In this document: in pieces, positions 9,823 through 17,165 of the stretch
Layout: the number at the start of each line of letters is the position of its first letter
Position numbering within the stretch: the stretch's first letter is position 1
Translations under genes and position numbers: made by a program
Notes under the pieces: model-generated
Told to the model about the DNA's origin: nothing
What the model saw: only the letters and a program-made list of their open reading frames with translations
The model's database searches: none
Origin: Persicitalea sp963803495
GTDB taxonomy: Bacteria > Bacteroidota > Bacteroidia > Cytophagales > Spirosomataceae
Assembly: GCA_963803495.1 (NCBI GenBank)
Contig: CAWDMP010000001.1
Span: forward strand, 186,001-250,000
Length of the DNA: 64,000 bases
Reading direction: 5' to 3'

Positions 9823-10081
9823 CGAATTAGGGGGTAATGGGTAGACGATTTGTAGAACTTAGTTTTAAAGAACTCACTCCTCGTAGAACTAAGCTAAGTC
9901 TTAACATCATTCCATCTATTAAGTGTCTGAAATATAGAACATTATGAGTTTTCATAAATAGAAAAGCCGTGCGGAATCGCACGGTTTGTGTGAAAGTGAA
10001 CGGCGGTCATAAATTTTGACATAGCGGTATTGAAAAATTAAAGCAATCCCGGTACTTTCGGCAAATAACTCATCCCGGCCC
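9823..10081. other. Intergenic region between divergent exporter operons
   Basis: These 259 bases hold the start regions of two divergent transporter operons. I see the 7-base inverted pair CTTAGTT/AACTAAG (within about 9857-9893), a near direct repeat GTAGAACT(T/A)AG, and a strong hairpin at 9964-9987. I see no open reading frame, no sigma-54 site and no clear TAnnTTTG element. Confidence 0.4.
9964..9987. terminator. Strong hairpin, terminator-like, in a divergent promoter region
   Basis: A perfect 7-bp stem (CCGTGCG at 9967-9973 with CGCACGG at 9978-9984), extendable to 10 bp with one G-T pair, encloses the tetraloop GAAT. It is flanked by AAAA on the left and TTT on the right, so it could act on either strand but most like a terminator on the minus strand. 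Its place upstream of both divergent operons is odd for a terminator; it could be an attenuator or operator. Confidence 0.45.
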
Positions 10082-10915
10082 ATGGACCCCATCATTGAAA
10101 TCAACGACCTCACCAAGCACTATGGTACCAACATGGTACTGAAAGGTATCAACTTGAAAGTCGAGGCAAAAAAGTCGCCGGGCGACGCCTCTCCGAGCGA
10201 CGCTTCGCCCGGCGATTCTACTTCCGTCGGCAATATCATCGGGTACATTGGCCCCAACGGGGCGGGAAAATCCACGACGATCAAGATCCTCACCGGGCTG
10301 CTGACCGACTATGGCGGGGAAGTGAAAGTCAAGGGCATGGAAGTGCGGGACCAGCCGCTGGAAGTGAAGCGCCTGATCGGTTATGTACCCGAAAACGCCG
10401 TACTCTACGACGCGCTGAGCCCGATGGAGTACTTTCGTTTTCTGGGTAGTCTTTACAAAAAAGAATCGCGCGAGATCGAGGCCAAGGGCAGCGAACTGCT
10501 GCGCGTGTTTGGTCTGTACGACAACCGTCAGCAGCGTATGTCGTCTTTCTCAAAGGGCATGAGGCAAAAGGTGCTACTCATTTCGGGCATGATTCATAAC
10601 CCCGACATCATTTTCTTCGACGAGCCGCTGTCGGGTCTGGACGCCAACTCGGTGATTTTACTGAAAGAAATTCTGCAACGGCTCAGTCAGGCGGGGAAGA
10701 CGCTGTTTTACAGTTCGCACATCATGGAAGTGGTCGAGAAAATATGCGACCGTATCGTGCTGCTGAAGGAAGGGGCCGTTATCGCGGATGGAACTTTTGC
10801 CGAACTGCAAACGCTGCAACATTCCGGTTCCCTGGAGCAGTTATTCAATCAATTGACGGGCAACGACGAGCACCTGGCGCTGGCGGATGAATTTGTACAC
10901 ATTGTTAACGGCTAG
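10082..10915 (+). CDS. ABC-2-type transporter ATP-binding protein with a low-complexity insert
   Basis: An ABC ATPase of 277 residues: Walker A GYIGPNGAGKST, signature SSFSKGMRQKVLL, Walker B DIIFFDEPLSGLD, H-loop FYSSHIMEV. This pattern is that of the ATPases serving ABC-2 export permeases. It sits five bases ahead of a matching permease gene. Unusual is a roughly 20-residue Ser/Pro/Asp/Ala-rich stretch containing SPGDASPSDASPGDSTS between the first beta strand and Walker A, where relatives have a tight turn. The encoding DNA contains an exact 11-base inverted repeat (10175-10185 and 10205-10215). The insert should be surface exposed and need not abolish ATP binding. Confidence 0.93.
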   Translation: MDPIIEINDLTKHYGTNMVLKGINLKVEAKKSPGDASPSDASPGDSTSVGNIIGYIGPNGAGKSTTIKILTGLLTDYGGEVKVKGMEVRDQPLEVKRLIGYVPENAVLYDALSPMEYFRFLGSLYKKESREIEAKGSELLRVFGLYDNRQQRMSSFSKGMRQKVLLISGMIHNPDIIFFDEPLSGLDANSVILLKEILQRLSQAGKTLFYSSHIMEVVEKICDRIVLLKEGAVIADGTFAELQTLQHSGSLEQLFNQLTGNDEHLALADEFVHIVNG

Positions 10916-10920
10916 GGGAT

Positions 10921-12600
10921 ATGAACAACCTGATCCTCAAACTACTCGACCTTCTCGGCCCGTTGTTGTCGCGATTCGATGTCGACTACGCTCAAATGCG
11001 GGCGATCGTAGCGGTAAAGCTCACAATCGACAACCGCCGTACCCGCACCTCGTTTGGCGGAAAAGAGCAGAAGGAAAGTAATTGGGGTTTTCAGCGGCAG
11101 CTTCTGATCATTCTGTTTTTATCGAGCGGATTAGCGTCGCTGATCTACTTTTTCGATGCCCCGCTGGCGGTATATTCGGCCATCGTGTCGTACCTGCTCG
11201 TGGTCATCGTGATGATTCTCATTACCGATTTTTCTCAGGTAATCCTCGATTCATCCGACGGCGCCATCGTGCTGACGCGCCCTGTCAGCGACCGGACTTT
11301 TTTTACGGCCCGCTTCGTGCACGCGGCCGTGTACCTGCTGCAACTGACGCTGGCGGGAATTTTACCCAGCCTAATCGTGACTGCCTCTACCCACGGTATA
11401 TTGGCGACCACAGTGCTGCTGATCGCCAGTTTGCTCACCGCCATGCTTGGGGTGCTGTTTACCACGGTTTTGTACCTGCTCATCGTTCGGTATGCCTCGG
11501 CTGATAAAATGCAGAACATCATCAATTCGATTCAAATCGGCGTCGTGTTCGTCATCATGGGGGGCTATCAGGTAGTGCTCCGCATGGTCGATCTGCAAGC
11601 GCTGGCGGTTTCTGCCGAGGTGATTCCTTTTGCCTGGTGGCATTTCCTCATCCCGCCGCTTTGGGTGGGGTATGTGATGGAAGCCGTGGTTCGGATGCAG
11701 TTTTCTTATATGGCTTTGGCTTCGATGGTACTCCTGCTGGCTGGGCCGTTCGCCGCCATTTGGGCCATGAGTTCGGGCTTGGTCAAAAACTTTGGTACCC
11801 AGCTGAACAGCATGGAGGTTTCGCCGGCAAAAGCTCTCAGCCCAGAAACGACCGCCGAAAAGCGCGACCTGGGCGAATACTTGTCCCGGATTTTTACGCG
11901 CACGCCCACCGAGCAAGGTACTTTCGAGATGGTATGGAAAATGACAGCCCGCGACCGGAAGTTCAAACTCAGGGTGTACCCGAGCCTGGCCTACTTCGCC
12001 ATCATCGGACCCATTTCTGTATTTAATGGTTCTGGCTCGGTAGGTAGTTTCGACCAATTCATGGCGGCTACTCAGGAGCGGGATTTTACCAAATTCCTGA
12101 TGATTTACTTTTCGGCGCTCATCCTCGCCTCGGTAAGCCAAAACGTCGTCTTCTCCCAACAGCACAAAGCTTCCTGGGTGTACCGTATCACGCCGCTGGC
12201 AAATCCGGGTGAAGTACTGAGCGGCAAGATGTGGGCGCTCTACGCCAAGTTCATGCTACCAGTCTACCTTTTTCTGGCCATGGTGATTAGCTTCATCTGG
12301 GGGGTGGATGGTTTGGATGATGTGGTATTTGGCGCGCTGGTCGGGTTGATCTACCAACAAGTCGAGATGCTGGCTACCCGGAATGAGCTGCCATTCAGCC
12401 GCGAATTCACTCAGAATAGCGGTGGCCAATTTCTGATCATGCTGGTGATGGTGATCTTTATCGGTATCGTCGGTTGGGCGCACTGGGCGCTGAGCCAAAC
12501 ATCCTACCTGATCGCGATTCTGATTCCGCCCGCGGTGGCCTTGGTGTGGTTTCTCAACAAGGAGGTCAGGAGGCTGGGATGGGAAAAATTGAAAGGATAG
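10921..12600 (+). CDS. ABC exporter permease (ABC-2-like), partner of the preceding ATPase
   Basis: A 559-residue integral membrane protein with about twelve hydrophobic segments arranged in pairs, starting after a cytoplasmic N-terminus of some 65 residues. A long soluble loop (about residues 290-350) separates two membrane halves. The DSSDGAIVLTRPVSDRTFF stretch after the second or third helix resembles that of Bacteroidota putative ABC exporter permeases. Gene order and the 5-base gap to the ATPase show they act together. The stop is directly followed by the convergent SDR gene stop. The substrate is not predictable. Confidence 0.8.
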   Translation: MNNLILKLLDLLGPLLSRFDVDYAQMRAIVAVKLTIDNRRTRTSFGGKEQKESNWGFQRQLLIILFLSSGLASLIYFFDAPLAVYSAIVSYLLVVIVMILITDFSQVILDSSDGAIVLTRPVSDRTFFTARFVHAAVYLLQLTLAGILPSLIVTASTHGILATTVLLIASLLTAMLGVLFTTVLYLLIVRYASADKMQNIINSIQIGVVFVIMGGYQVVLRMVDLQALAVSAEVIPFAWWHFLIPPLWVGYVMEAVVRMQFSYMALASMVLLLAGPFAAIWAMSSGLVKNFGTQLNSMEVSPAKALSPETTAEKRDLGEYLSRIFTRTPTEQGTFEMVWKMTARDRKFKLRVYPSLAYFAIIGPISVFNGSGSVGSFDQFMAATQERDFTKFLMIYFSALILASVSQNVVFSQQHKASWVYRITPLANPGEVLSGKMWALYAKFMLPVYLFLAMVISFIWGVDGLDDVVFGALVGLIYQQVEMLATRNELPFSREFTQNSGGQFLIMLVMVIFIGIVGWAHWALSQTSYLIAILIPPAVALVWFLNKEVRRLGWEKLKG

Positions 12601-13383
12601 CTACTCAATCGCCCGATCCAGATGGACATAGCCACCGTCGACGTGGATGAGTTGACCTGTGGTGTGGCTCGATCGTGGAGAAAGCAGAAACGCCACCATG
12701 TTCGCAATTTCCTCGGCCGTAGTCATGCGGTTGCCCAAAGGTATTTTCGAAGTAATTTGGGCCAATTTTTTTTCCGAATCGGGTAGGCTTTCAATCCAAT
12801 CGGCGTACATGGGCGTAAAGCATTCGGCTACGATCACCGCATTGACTCGAATGTTATAGGGCAACAATTCGACGGCCCATTCGCGGGTGAGGGCATTACG
12901 CCCGCCATTGGCCGCCGCGTAGCCCGACGTACCCCCCTGCCCGGTTTCGGCGGTTTTGGAGCCGATGTTGACGATCGCGCCGGCCGATTTTTTGAGGTAG
13001 GGCAAAGCGTGGTGCGCCATGAGGTAGTAATGCACCAGATTCTTGTGAAGCGAGGCTACGAAACCATCGTAATCCCCTTTTTCCAGCCTCACGCTATCGT
13101 TTACGCCTGCATTGTTGACCAAGCCGTCGATCCGACCAAACTGCGCCGCTATCCTGGCTACGGCTTCGGCGCATTCATCTGGATTGGATAGTTCGGCCTT
13201 GACCGCGAAAGCTGTTCCTCCACCCGAAATAAGCTGCTCGACGATCGACCGATTGTCGGCTTCGTTACGCCCAACTATCACCGGAATCGCCTTTTCTGCC
13301 GCCAATACCCGGCAGATCCCTTCCCCAATTCCTTTGGCGCCGCCCGTGACAATCATAACTTTATCTTCAAGACCCAAATTCAT
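12601..13383 (-). CDS. SDR family oxidoreductase (L-fucose dehydrogenase-like) with Asn in place of the catalytic Lys
   Basis: A 260-residue Rossmann-fold dehydrogenase. The cofactor motif TGGAKGIG (13-20), the structural NNAG (90-93), the active-site Ser (NIGSK, about 142) and Tyr155 are present, and the C-terminus SSHTTGQLIHVDGGYVHLD is typical. The canonical YxxxK motif reads YAAAN: residue 159 is encoded by AAT (12907-12909), not by a Lys codon. The surrounding TGQGGTSGY and GGRNALTREWAVELLPY resemble a subgroup related to L-fucose dehydrogenases. Loss of Lys usually cripples classical SDR catalysis, so the Asn is either a subgroup trait or a sign of a changed role. It is a single-gene unit next to a convergent permease gene. 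Confidence 0.88.
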   Translation of the reverse strand: MNLGLEDKVMIVTGGAKGIGEGICRVLAAEKAIPVIVGRNEADNRSIVEQLISGGGTAFAVKAELSNPDECAEAVARIAAQFGRIDGLVNNAGVNDSVRLEKGDYDGFVASLHKNLVHYYLMAHHALPYLKKSAGAIVNIGSKTAETGQGGTSGYAAANGGRNALTREWAVELLPYNIRVNAVIVAECFTPMYADWIESLPDSEKKLAQITSKIPLGNRMTTAEEIANMVAFLLSPRSSHTTGQLIHVDGGYVHLDRAIE

Positions 13384-13460
13384 TTCGAAACGCTATTTAA
13401 GTGTATGGCAAATTTCTGAAAGTCGCTATGGGGCGGAATATACTATGGCAGGCTGGGTAG

Positions 13461-13901
13461 TCAAGCCGCGAAAAAGCGCTTGTAAATGGGCTTTCGGTAG
13501 GCAAATTGCGCCCACATGACCGGGTACATGAGGTAGTTCAGTAGGAGGAACGGCGTGCGGTACTCGATCTCGTCGGCGATGATGGTCCCGCCCGACGGAT
13601 TGCGCAACAGGCGGTGCTTGTGCCGCCAGTAGGCCAGGAAAAAGGGAAGCCTAGTACCCCGGTCGATGAAGTAAATTTCGTCCGCAGTTTCTTGTTGCTC
13701 CTCGATTTCGCTCGTCCATTTCTGTTTGAAAAAAATAAAATTCAATTCCAATGAAACGATGTCGCCGGGCATACTTCCGTCGAAACGGCTAAGCTTGACG
13801 GGCGGAAACGGTGGGCTAAGTGCTTTGAATAGCTTTTCGTCGAAGCCTTGCCAAACGGTAGCGAGGGAAGCCGATACGGGCGTGCGAAGTTGTATTTTCA
13901 T
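13461..13901 (-). CDS. SRPBCC-fold ligand-binding protein
   Basis: I place the start at the ATG at 13901 (146 residues, MKIQLRTPVSASLATVW). The in-frame upstream extension reads like non-coding sequence and overlaps the promoter of the divergent GH18 gene. The protein has the SRPBCC/START-like pattern: an N-terminal strand, helix, and an alternating strand region (GDIVSLELNFIFFKQKW, ADEIYFIDRGTRLPFFLAYW) and a hydrophobic C-terminal helix (LLLNYLMYPVMWAQFAY). It contains no membrane signal peptide. Small hydrophobic ligands are usual for the fold, but no ligand can be named. Confidence 0.75.
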   Translation of the reverse strand: MKIQLRTPVSASLATVWQGFDEKLFKALSPPFPPVKLSRFDGSMPGDIVSLELNFIFFKQKWTSEIEEQQETADEIYFIDRGTRLPFFLAYWRHKHRLLRNPSGGTIIADEIEYRTPFLLLNYLMYPVMWAQFAYRKPIYKRFFAA

Positions 13902-13960
13902 GTTCCAGCAACCTGGTAGGTGCTTAAATGGTTTTGATTTCGATACAAACCAATCGGTAT

Positions 13961-13968
13961 TATCTTTG
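13961..13968 (+). promoter_or_regulatory. Bacteroidota-type -7 promoter element upstream of the GH18 gene
   Basis: TATCTTTG matches TAnnTTTG exactly. A TTTG at 13933-13936 lies 24 bases upstream, slightly more than the usual spacing for the -33 element. The gene start at 14007 lies about 38 bases downstream. The element overlaps an in-frame GTG at 13968, which argues against using that GTG as the start. Confidence 0.55.
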
Positions 13969-14006
13969 TGAAGTACCGATTTATTACAAACAACCCACAC
14001 TTAAAA

Positions 14007-15002
14007 ATGCAAATCAAGACTACACTTATCATTCTAGCCGCAATCATTGGAATCAATACCCCGGGTACCTCCCAAGGTACTCAATCCAAATCAGATCCTG
14101 AATTTAAAGTAATAGGGTACTATACCCCGCGTACCACGGAACCCGAAAGCCTGCCGCTGCAGTACCTGACGCACATCAACTACTCATTCTCGATTCCGGC
14201 GGCCTCGGGCGACACGCTCATTCCTCTGAAAGATGACGACCGCCTCAAACGCCTCGTGCGGCACGCGCACGCCAAACCTGATGGCCCAAACGCCGAGGTA
14301 TTCATCTCCATCGGGGGATGGGGCATCGGCGATGGCGGCGGCGAAGATGGCCGCTTCCACCGCATGGCCGAGCGCGCCGAGGGGCGACATACCTTCGTAA
14401 AGAGCACGATGGCCTTTGTGAGAAAATATGATCTGGACGGCGTGGATCTTGACTGGGAGTACCCCGACGAAGACAGCCCATCTGCCGACGACTATGTACT
14501 GCTGGTGCGCGAACTGACCGATTCGCTTCATGCCGTTGGTAAGAAACTGACCGCTGCCGTGGTAGCGCGGGGCAAGAAGGGCTATGGTGTGAAGAAAGTA
14601 GCACTGGACGCAATGGACTGGGTCAACCTCATGGCCTACGATGGCGACTATGGCGGGGATATCGTGAAGGCCCACTCGCCTTACGCCTACGCTCAGGAAA
14701 GCCTGGACTATTGGTTGGACGAACGCCAATTGACTCCCGCCAAGGCGATTTTGGGATTGCCATTTTACTCCAAACTGGGGTTTGGTAAATTTGGCATGAC
14801 CTACAAGCAACTCGTGGCCGATGGCGCCAGCCCCTACGACGATTATTGGAAAGGAGCGCATTACAACGGAATCAATACCATCGAGGCCAAAGTTCGGCTG
14901 GCCCGGCAGCGCGGCTGTGGTGGTGTCATGATCTGGGAAATCGCGCTCGATACGTCGGATGAAACGTCGCTTTTGAAAGCAATCGATCGGGCGAAGCAGT
15001 AG
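14007..15002 (+). CDS. Glycoside hydrolase family 18 protein (chitinase-like), secreted
   Basis: From the ATG at 14007 the protein has 331 residues with a signal peptide (MQIKTTLIILAAIIGINT). The GH18 catalytic signature DGVDLDWEYP is intact (DxxDxDxE with the proton-donor Glu), preceded by the conserved SxGG strand (VFISIGGWG), and followed by MAYDGDYGG and GLPFYSK, which belong to the substrate-assisted active site. It is a single catalytic domain without a chitin-binding module. It probably cleaves beta-1,4-linked GlcNAc polymers or host/peptidoglycan-like glycans in the periplasm or outside. It stands alone behind its own -7 element. Confidence 0.93.
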   Translation: MQIKTTLIILAAIIGINTPGTSQGTQSKSDPEFKVIGYYTPRTTEPESLPLQYLTHINYSFSIPAASGDTLIPLKDDDRLKRLVRHAHAKPDGPNAEVFISIGGWGIGDGGGEDGRFHRMAERAEGRHTFVKSTMAFVRKYDLDGVDLDWEYPDEDSPSADDYVLLVRELTDSLHAVGKKLTAAVVARGKKGYGVKKVALDAMDWVNLMAYDGDYGGDIVKAHSPYAYAQESLDYWLDERQLTPAKAILGLPFYSKLGFGKFGMTYKQLVADGASPYDDYWKGAHYNGINTIEAKVRLARQRGCGGVMIWEIALDTSDETSLLKAIDRAKQ

Positions 15003-15109
15003 TAGAATGATTATCGTATGGTCGTTGAGAATTGCATAAATACTTAATCGAAAATCGGTATTTCAAATCCGCTGAATCAATTCTTCTTAGCACACAAACA
15101 GCAAAGTAC

Positions 15110-15985
15110 ATGAGCAAACTGGTGATACTGACTTTCATTTTTTGCTCTATTTTTGCATTGAAGCTACGTGCGCAGCCATCCGAGGTAGTTATACCATTCG
15201 AGCTGACAGAATATAACAACATCCTTGTGGACGTTACCCTGAATCACCGCGACACGATCCAACTCATGTTGCATACTGCTGCCAATGCTGTGACACTGAC
15301 GGAGGAGGCAGTGCAGAGAATTGAAACGCTGAAGTTTGATCAAAAGGTGGATAGCGTGAAAAGTTGGGGAGCAGCAGCTAACTCTGTTCGAATAAGTACC
15401 GGCAATGAAATTCAAATGTGTGCTTTGAAATGGTTGGATGTCGAGCTCTCAGAAGACAAGAGGTCGGGTCAGGGATCGAGCGGAAAATTTGGATTGAATC
15501 TATTTAAAGGCAAAGTAGTGGAGATCGACTTCACTAATAAAGTGTTGATCGTCAGTGAGAAACTATCCAAAAAAGTGAACGAATATGAACGCTTGAACCT
15601 GACTTTGGATCGGGGTATGCTATTTGTTTCGGGTGAATGTGTAATCGGAAGCAACAGTTATCCCCACGATTTCTTGATCCATTCGGGGTACGCGGGCGCT
15701 GTTTTACTCGATGATGAATTCGTAAGTCGGCACGCGTTGGGCGGGCGCATAGAAATTACGGAAGAAAAAGAATTGAAAGACTCCTTCGGGAATGTACTCA
15801 AGACAAAAGAAGGGCTGCTCCCAAAATTTGTGATGGGGAAGGATACATTGACAGACGTACCCGTTGCTTTTTTTGAGGGAGCCATTGGTCGGCAGAAAAT
15901 CAGTGTTATGGGGGGAGAAATATTAAAAAAATTCAACGTTATATTTGATGCCAAACGTGAGTATGTGTACTTGAAATTATATTAG
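15110..15985 (+). CDS. Retropepsin-like exported protein lacking catalytic aspartates
   Basis: From the ATG at 15110 the protein has 291 residues and a signal peptide (MSKLVILTFIFCSIFALKLRAQ). It has the duplicated layout of bacterial retropepsin-like aspartyl proteases: a first lobe with LMLHTAANAVTLT and a second with FLIHSGYAGAVLLDDEF, plus the closing segments FGLNLFKGKVVEIDF and MGGEILKKFNVIFDAKREYVYL. At the two positions where active enzymes carry D-T/S-G, this protein has HTA and HSG, so both catalytic Asp residues are replaced by His. It is therefore either an inactive binding relative or uses another chemistry. It is followed by an exported SnoaL-like protein, 22 bases downstream. 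Confidence 0.75.
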   Translation: MSKLVILTFIFCSIFALKLRAQPSEVVIPFELTEYNNILVDVTLNHRDTIQLMLHTAANAVTLTEEAVQRIETLKFDQKVDSVKSWGAAANSVRISTGNEIQMCALKWLDVELSEDKRSGQGSSGKFGLNLFKGKVVEIDFTNKVLIVSEKLSKKVNEYERLNLTLDRGMLFVSGECVIGSNSYPHDFLIHSGYAGAVLLDDEFVSRHALGGRIEITEEKELKDSFGNVLKTKEGLLPKFVMGKDTLTDVPVAFFEGAIGRQKISVMGGEILKKFNVIFDAKREYVYLKLY

Positions 15986-16007
15986 GAACAGTAGCCTTTC
16001 CATCAGT

Positions 16008-16469
16008 ATGAAATTATTTTTGTTTTGCCTTCTTACTAGCACACTGCTTTGCGTTTCGTCTGGTAAAGTACACGCTCAAAGTAACGAAAAGGCAGTGTTG
16101 CAAGTAGTTCATGACTTCTTCGCGACCATGGAAGCAGGAGACTCCACAGCTTTCCGCGCTCTATTTTTGCCCAACGCCATGATCTATACCGTCCGCGAGC
16201 AAGACGGGATTCCCGTATTGACCAATCGCCTGGCTTCAAAAGACAAGTTCCGACCCGGTACCGTAATCAAAGAACGGATGAAAGCCGAAGGAGTGGTAGT
16301 AAATGTAAATGGGAATATGGCCCAGGTATGGGCACCCTACAACCTTTGGATCAATGACAAGTACTCCCATTGTGGCGTGGATGTTTTTACCCTTATAGAA
16401 ACTACCTCCGGCTGGCGCATCGCCACTTTATCCTATACCATTGAAAAATCGGGCTGTAATCTTCCGTAG
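16008..16469 (+). CDS. Exported SnoaL/NTF2-like protein
   Basis: A 153-residue protein with a signal peptide (LFCLLTSTLLCVSSGKVHAQ). The mature part follows the NTF2-like cone fold pattern: VVHDFFATMEAGDSTAFRAL, LPNAMIYTV, then strands ending in AQVWAPYNLWINDKYSHCGV and FTLIETTSGWRIATLSYTIE. Bacteroidota have many such periplasmic proteins of unknown role. It probably shares a transcript with the retropepsin-like gene just upstream. Function is not assignable. Confidence 0.85.
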   Translation: MKLFLFCLLTSTLLCVSSGKVHAQSNEKAVLQVVHDFFATMEAGDSTAFRALFLPNAMIYTVREQDGIPVLTNRLASKDKFRPGTVIKERMKAEGVVVNVNGNMAQVWAPYNLWINDKYSHCGVDVFTLIETTSGWRIATLSYTIEKSGCNLP

Positions 16470-16499
16470 GAATTCCAACCAATCAGCATGGGGCTGAAA

Positions 16500-17141
16500 T
16501 CAAAGTTTTGGAATCTTAGCTTTGGCTGCTTCCAGGTCCCTTTGTTTCGTTTCCAGGTCGATGACCGATCCCGCCAGGTCTTTCTTGTTGATTTCCTGGT
16601 CCTGCATCAACTCTTCCAACTTCTTCTGGGTACGCTCGATTTCCTTGGCGATTCGTTCGTTATCGCGCTCCATCGTTTTGTGGTTTTTTTCGGCGTCTTC
16701 GTAGTACTCCTCCGCCATCCGCACTTCCTCGCGGGCGTTGGCGTAGGTTGAGAAATCATCAAGAAAAGCCTCCACGGCTTTGTAGGTACTGTCCGTAAAG
16801 TTCGACACGAAACGCTCCCCGACCTTCATCGCCACGAACACGTGGCTCAAATTCCTGGCGGATGAAATTTTGCTCAGTACCTCGACCGGCTCATTCGAAA
16901 TAGCGGGAATATCGGCCCGGTCGGCCGTGATGACACCCCGGCGGCTGTGGGTTTTTCCAAAGGATTCCAGGTAATCCTCCCAATAGTCTTCCAGGTACTT
17001 GTCGGGAATATTGGAGTTGAGATTGAAACCAAAATAATCTTTATCGTTCAGTTTCTCTTTGCCGGGAAACACACTCTGCGCGTAAGCCGGAAGGCAGAAC
17101 GAGAGGCTCAAAAAGACCATTGTAATAATTTTAAAATTCAT
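16500..17141 (-). CDS. Exported hypothetical protein with C-terminal coiled coil
   Basis: I do not recognise this 213-residue protein. It has a signal peptide (FKIITMVFLSLSFCLPAYAQ), a middle region with ITADRADIPAISNEPVEVLS, and from about residue 130 a highly charged helix (EEVRMAEEYYEDAEKNHK onward) predicted by eye as a long coiled coil to the C-terminus. It has no membrane helix after the signal. It is convergent with the SnoaL-like gene and lies 24 bases downstream of the methyltransferase on the same strand. A structural or scaffolding envelope role is possible but unsupported. Confidence 0.75.
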   Translation of the reverse strand: MNFKIITMVFLSLSFCLPAYAQSVFPGKEKLNDKDYFGFNLNSNIPDKYLEDYWEDYLESFGKTHSRRGVITADRADIPAISNEPVEVLSKISSARNLSHVFVAMKVGERFVSNFTDSTYKAVEAFLDDFSTYANAREEVRMAEEYYEDAEKNHKTMERDNERIAKEIERTQKKLEELMQDQEINKKDLAGSVIDLETKQRDLEAAKAKIPKL

Positions 17142-17165
17142 GATTCAATGGAGGGTTTAAATTGA

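Noticed and set aside
9823..9900. Sigma-54 promoter ahead of the exporter operon
   Set aside because: No TGGCAC-N5-TTGC match was found on the minus strand. The TTGGCA near 7078 lacks a proper -12 element.
13902..14006. N-terminal extensions of the SRPBCC and GH18 genes overlapping each other
   Set aside because: Both extensions run through a TATCTTTG promoter element, and the shorter starts give a normal N-terminus and a clean signal peptide.
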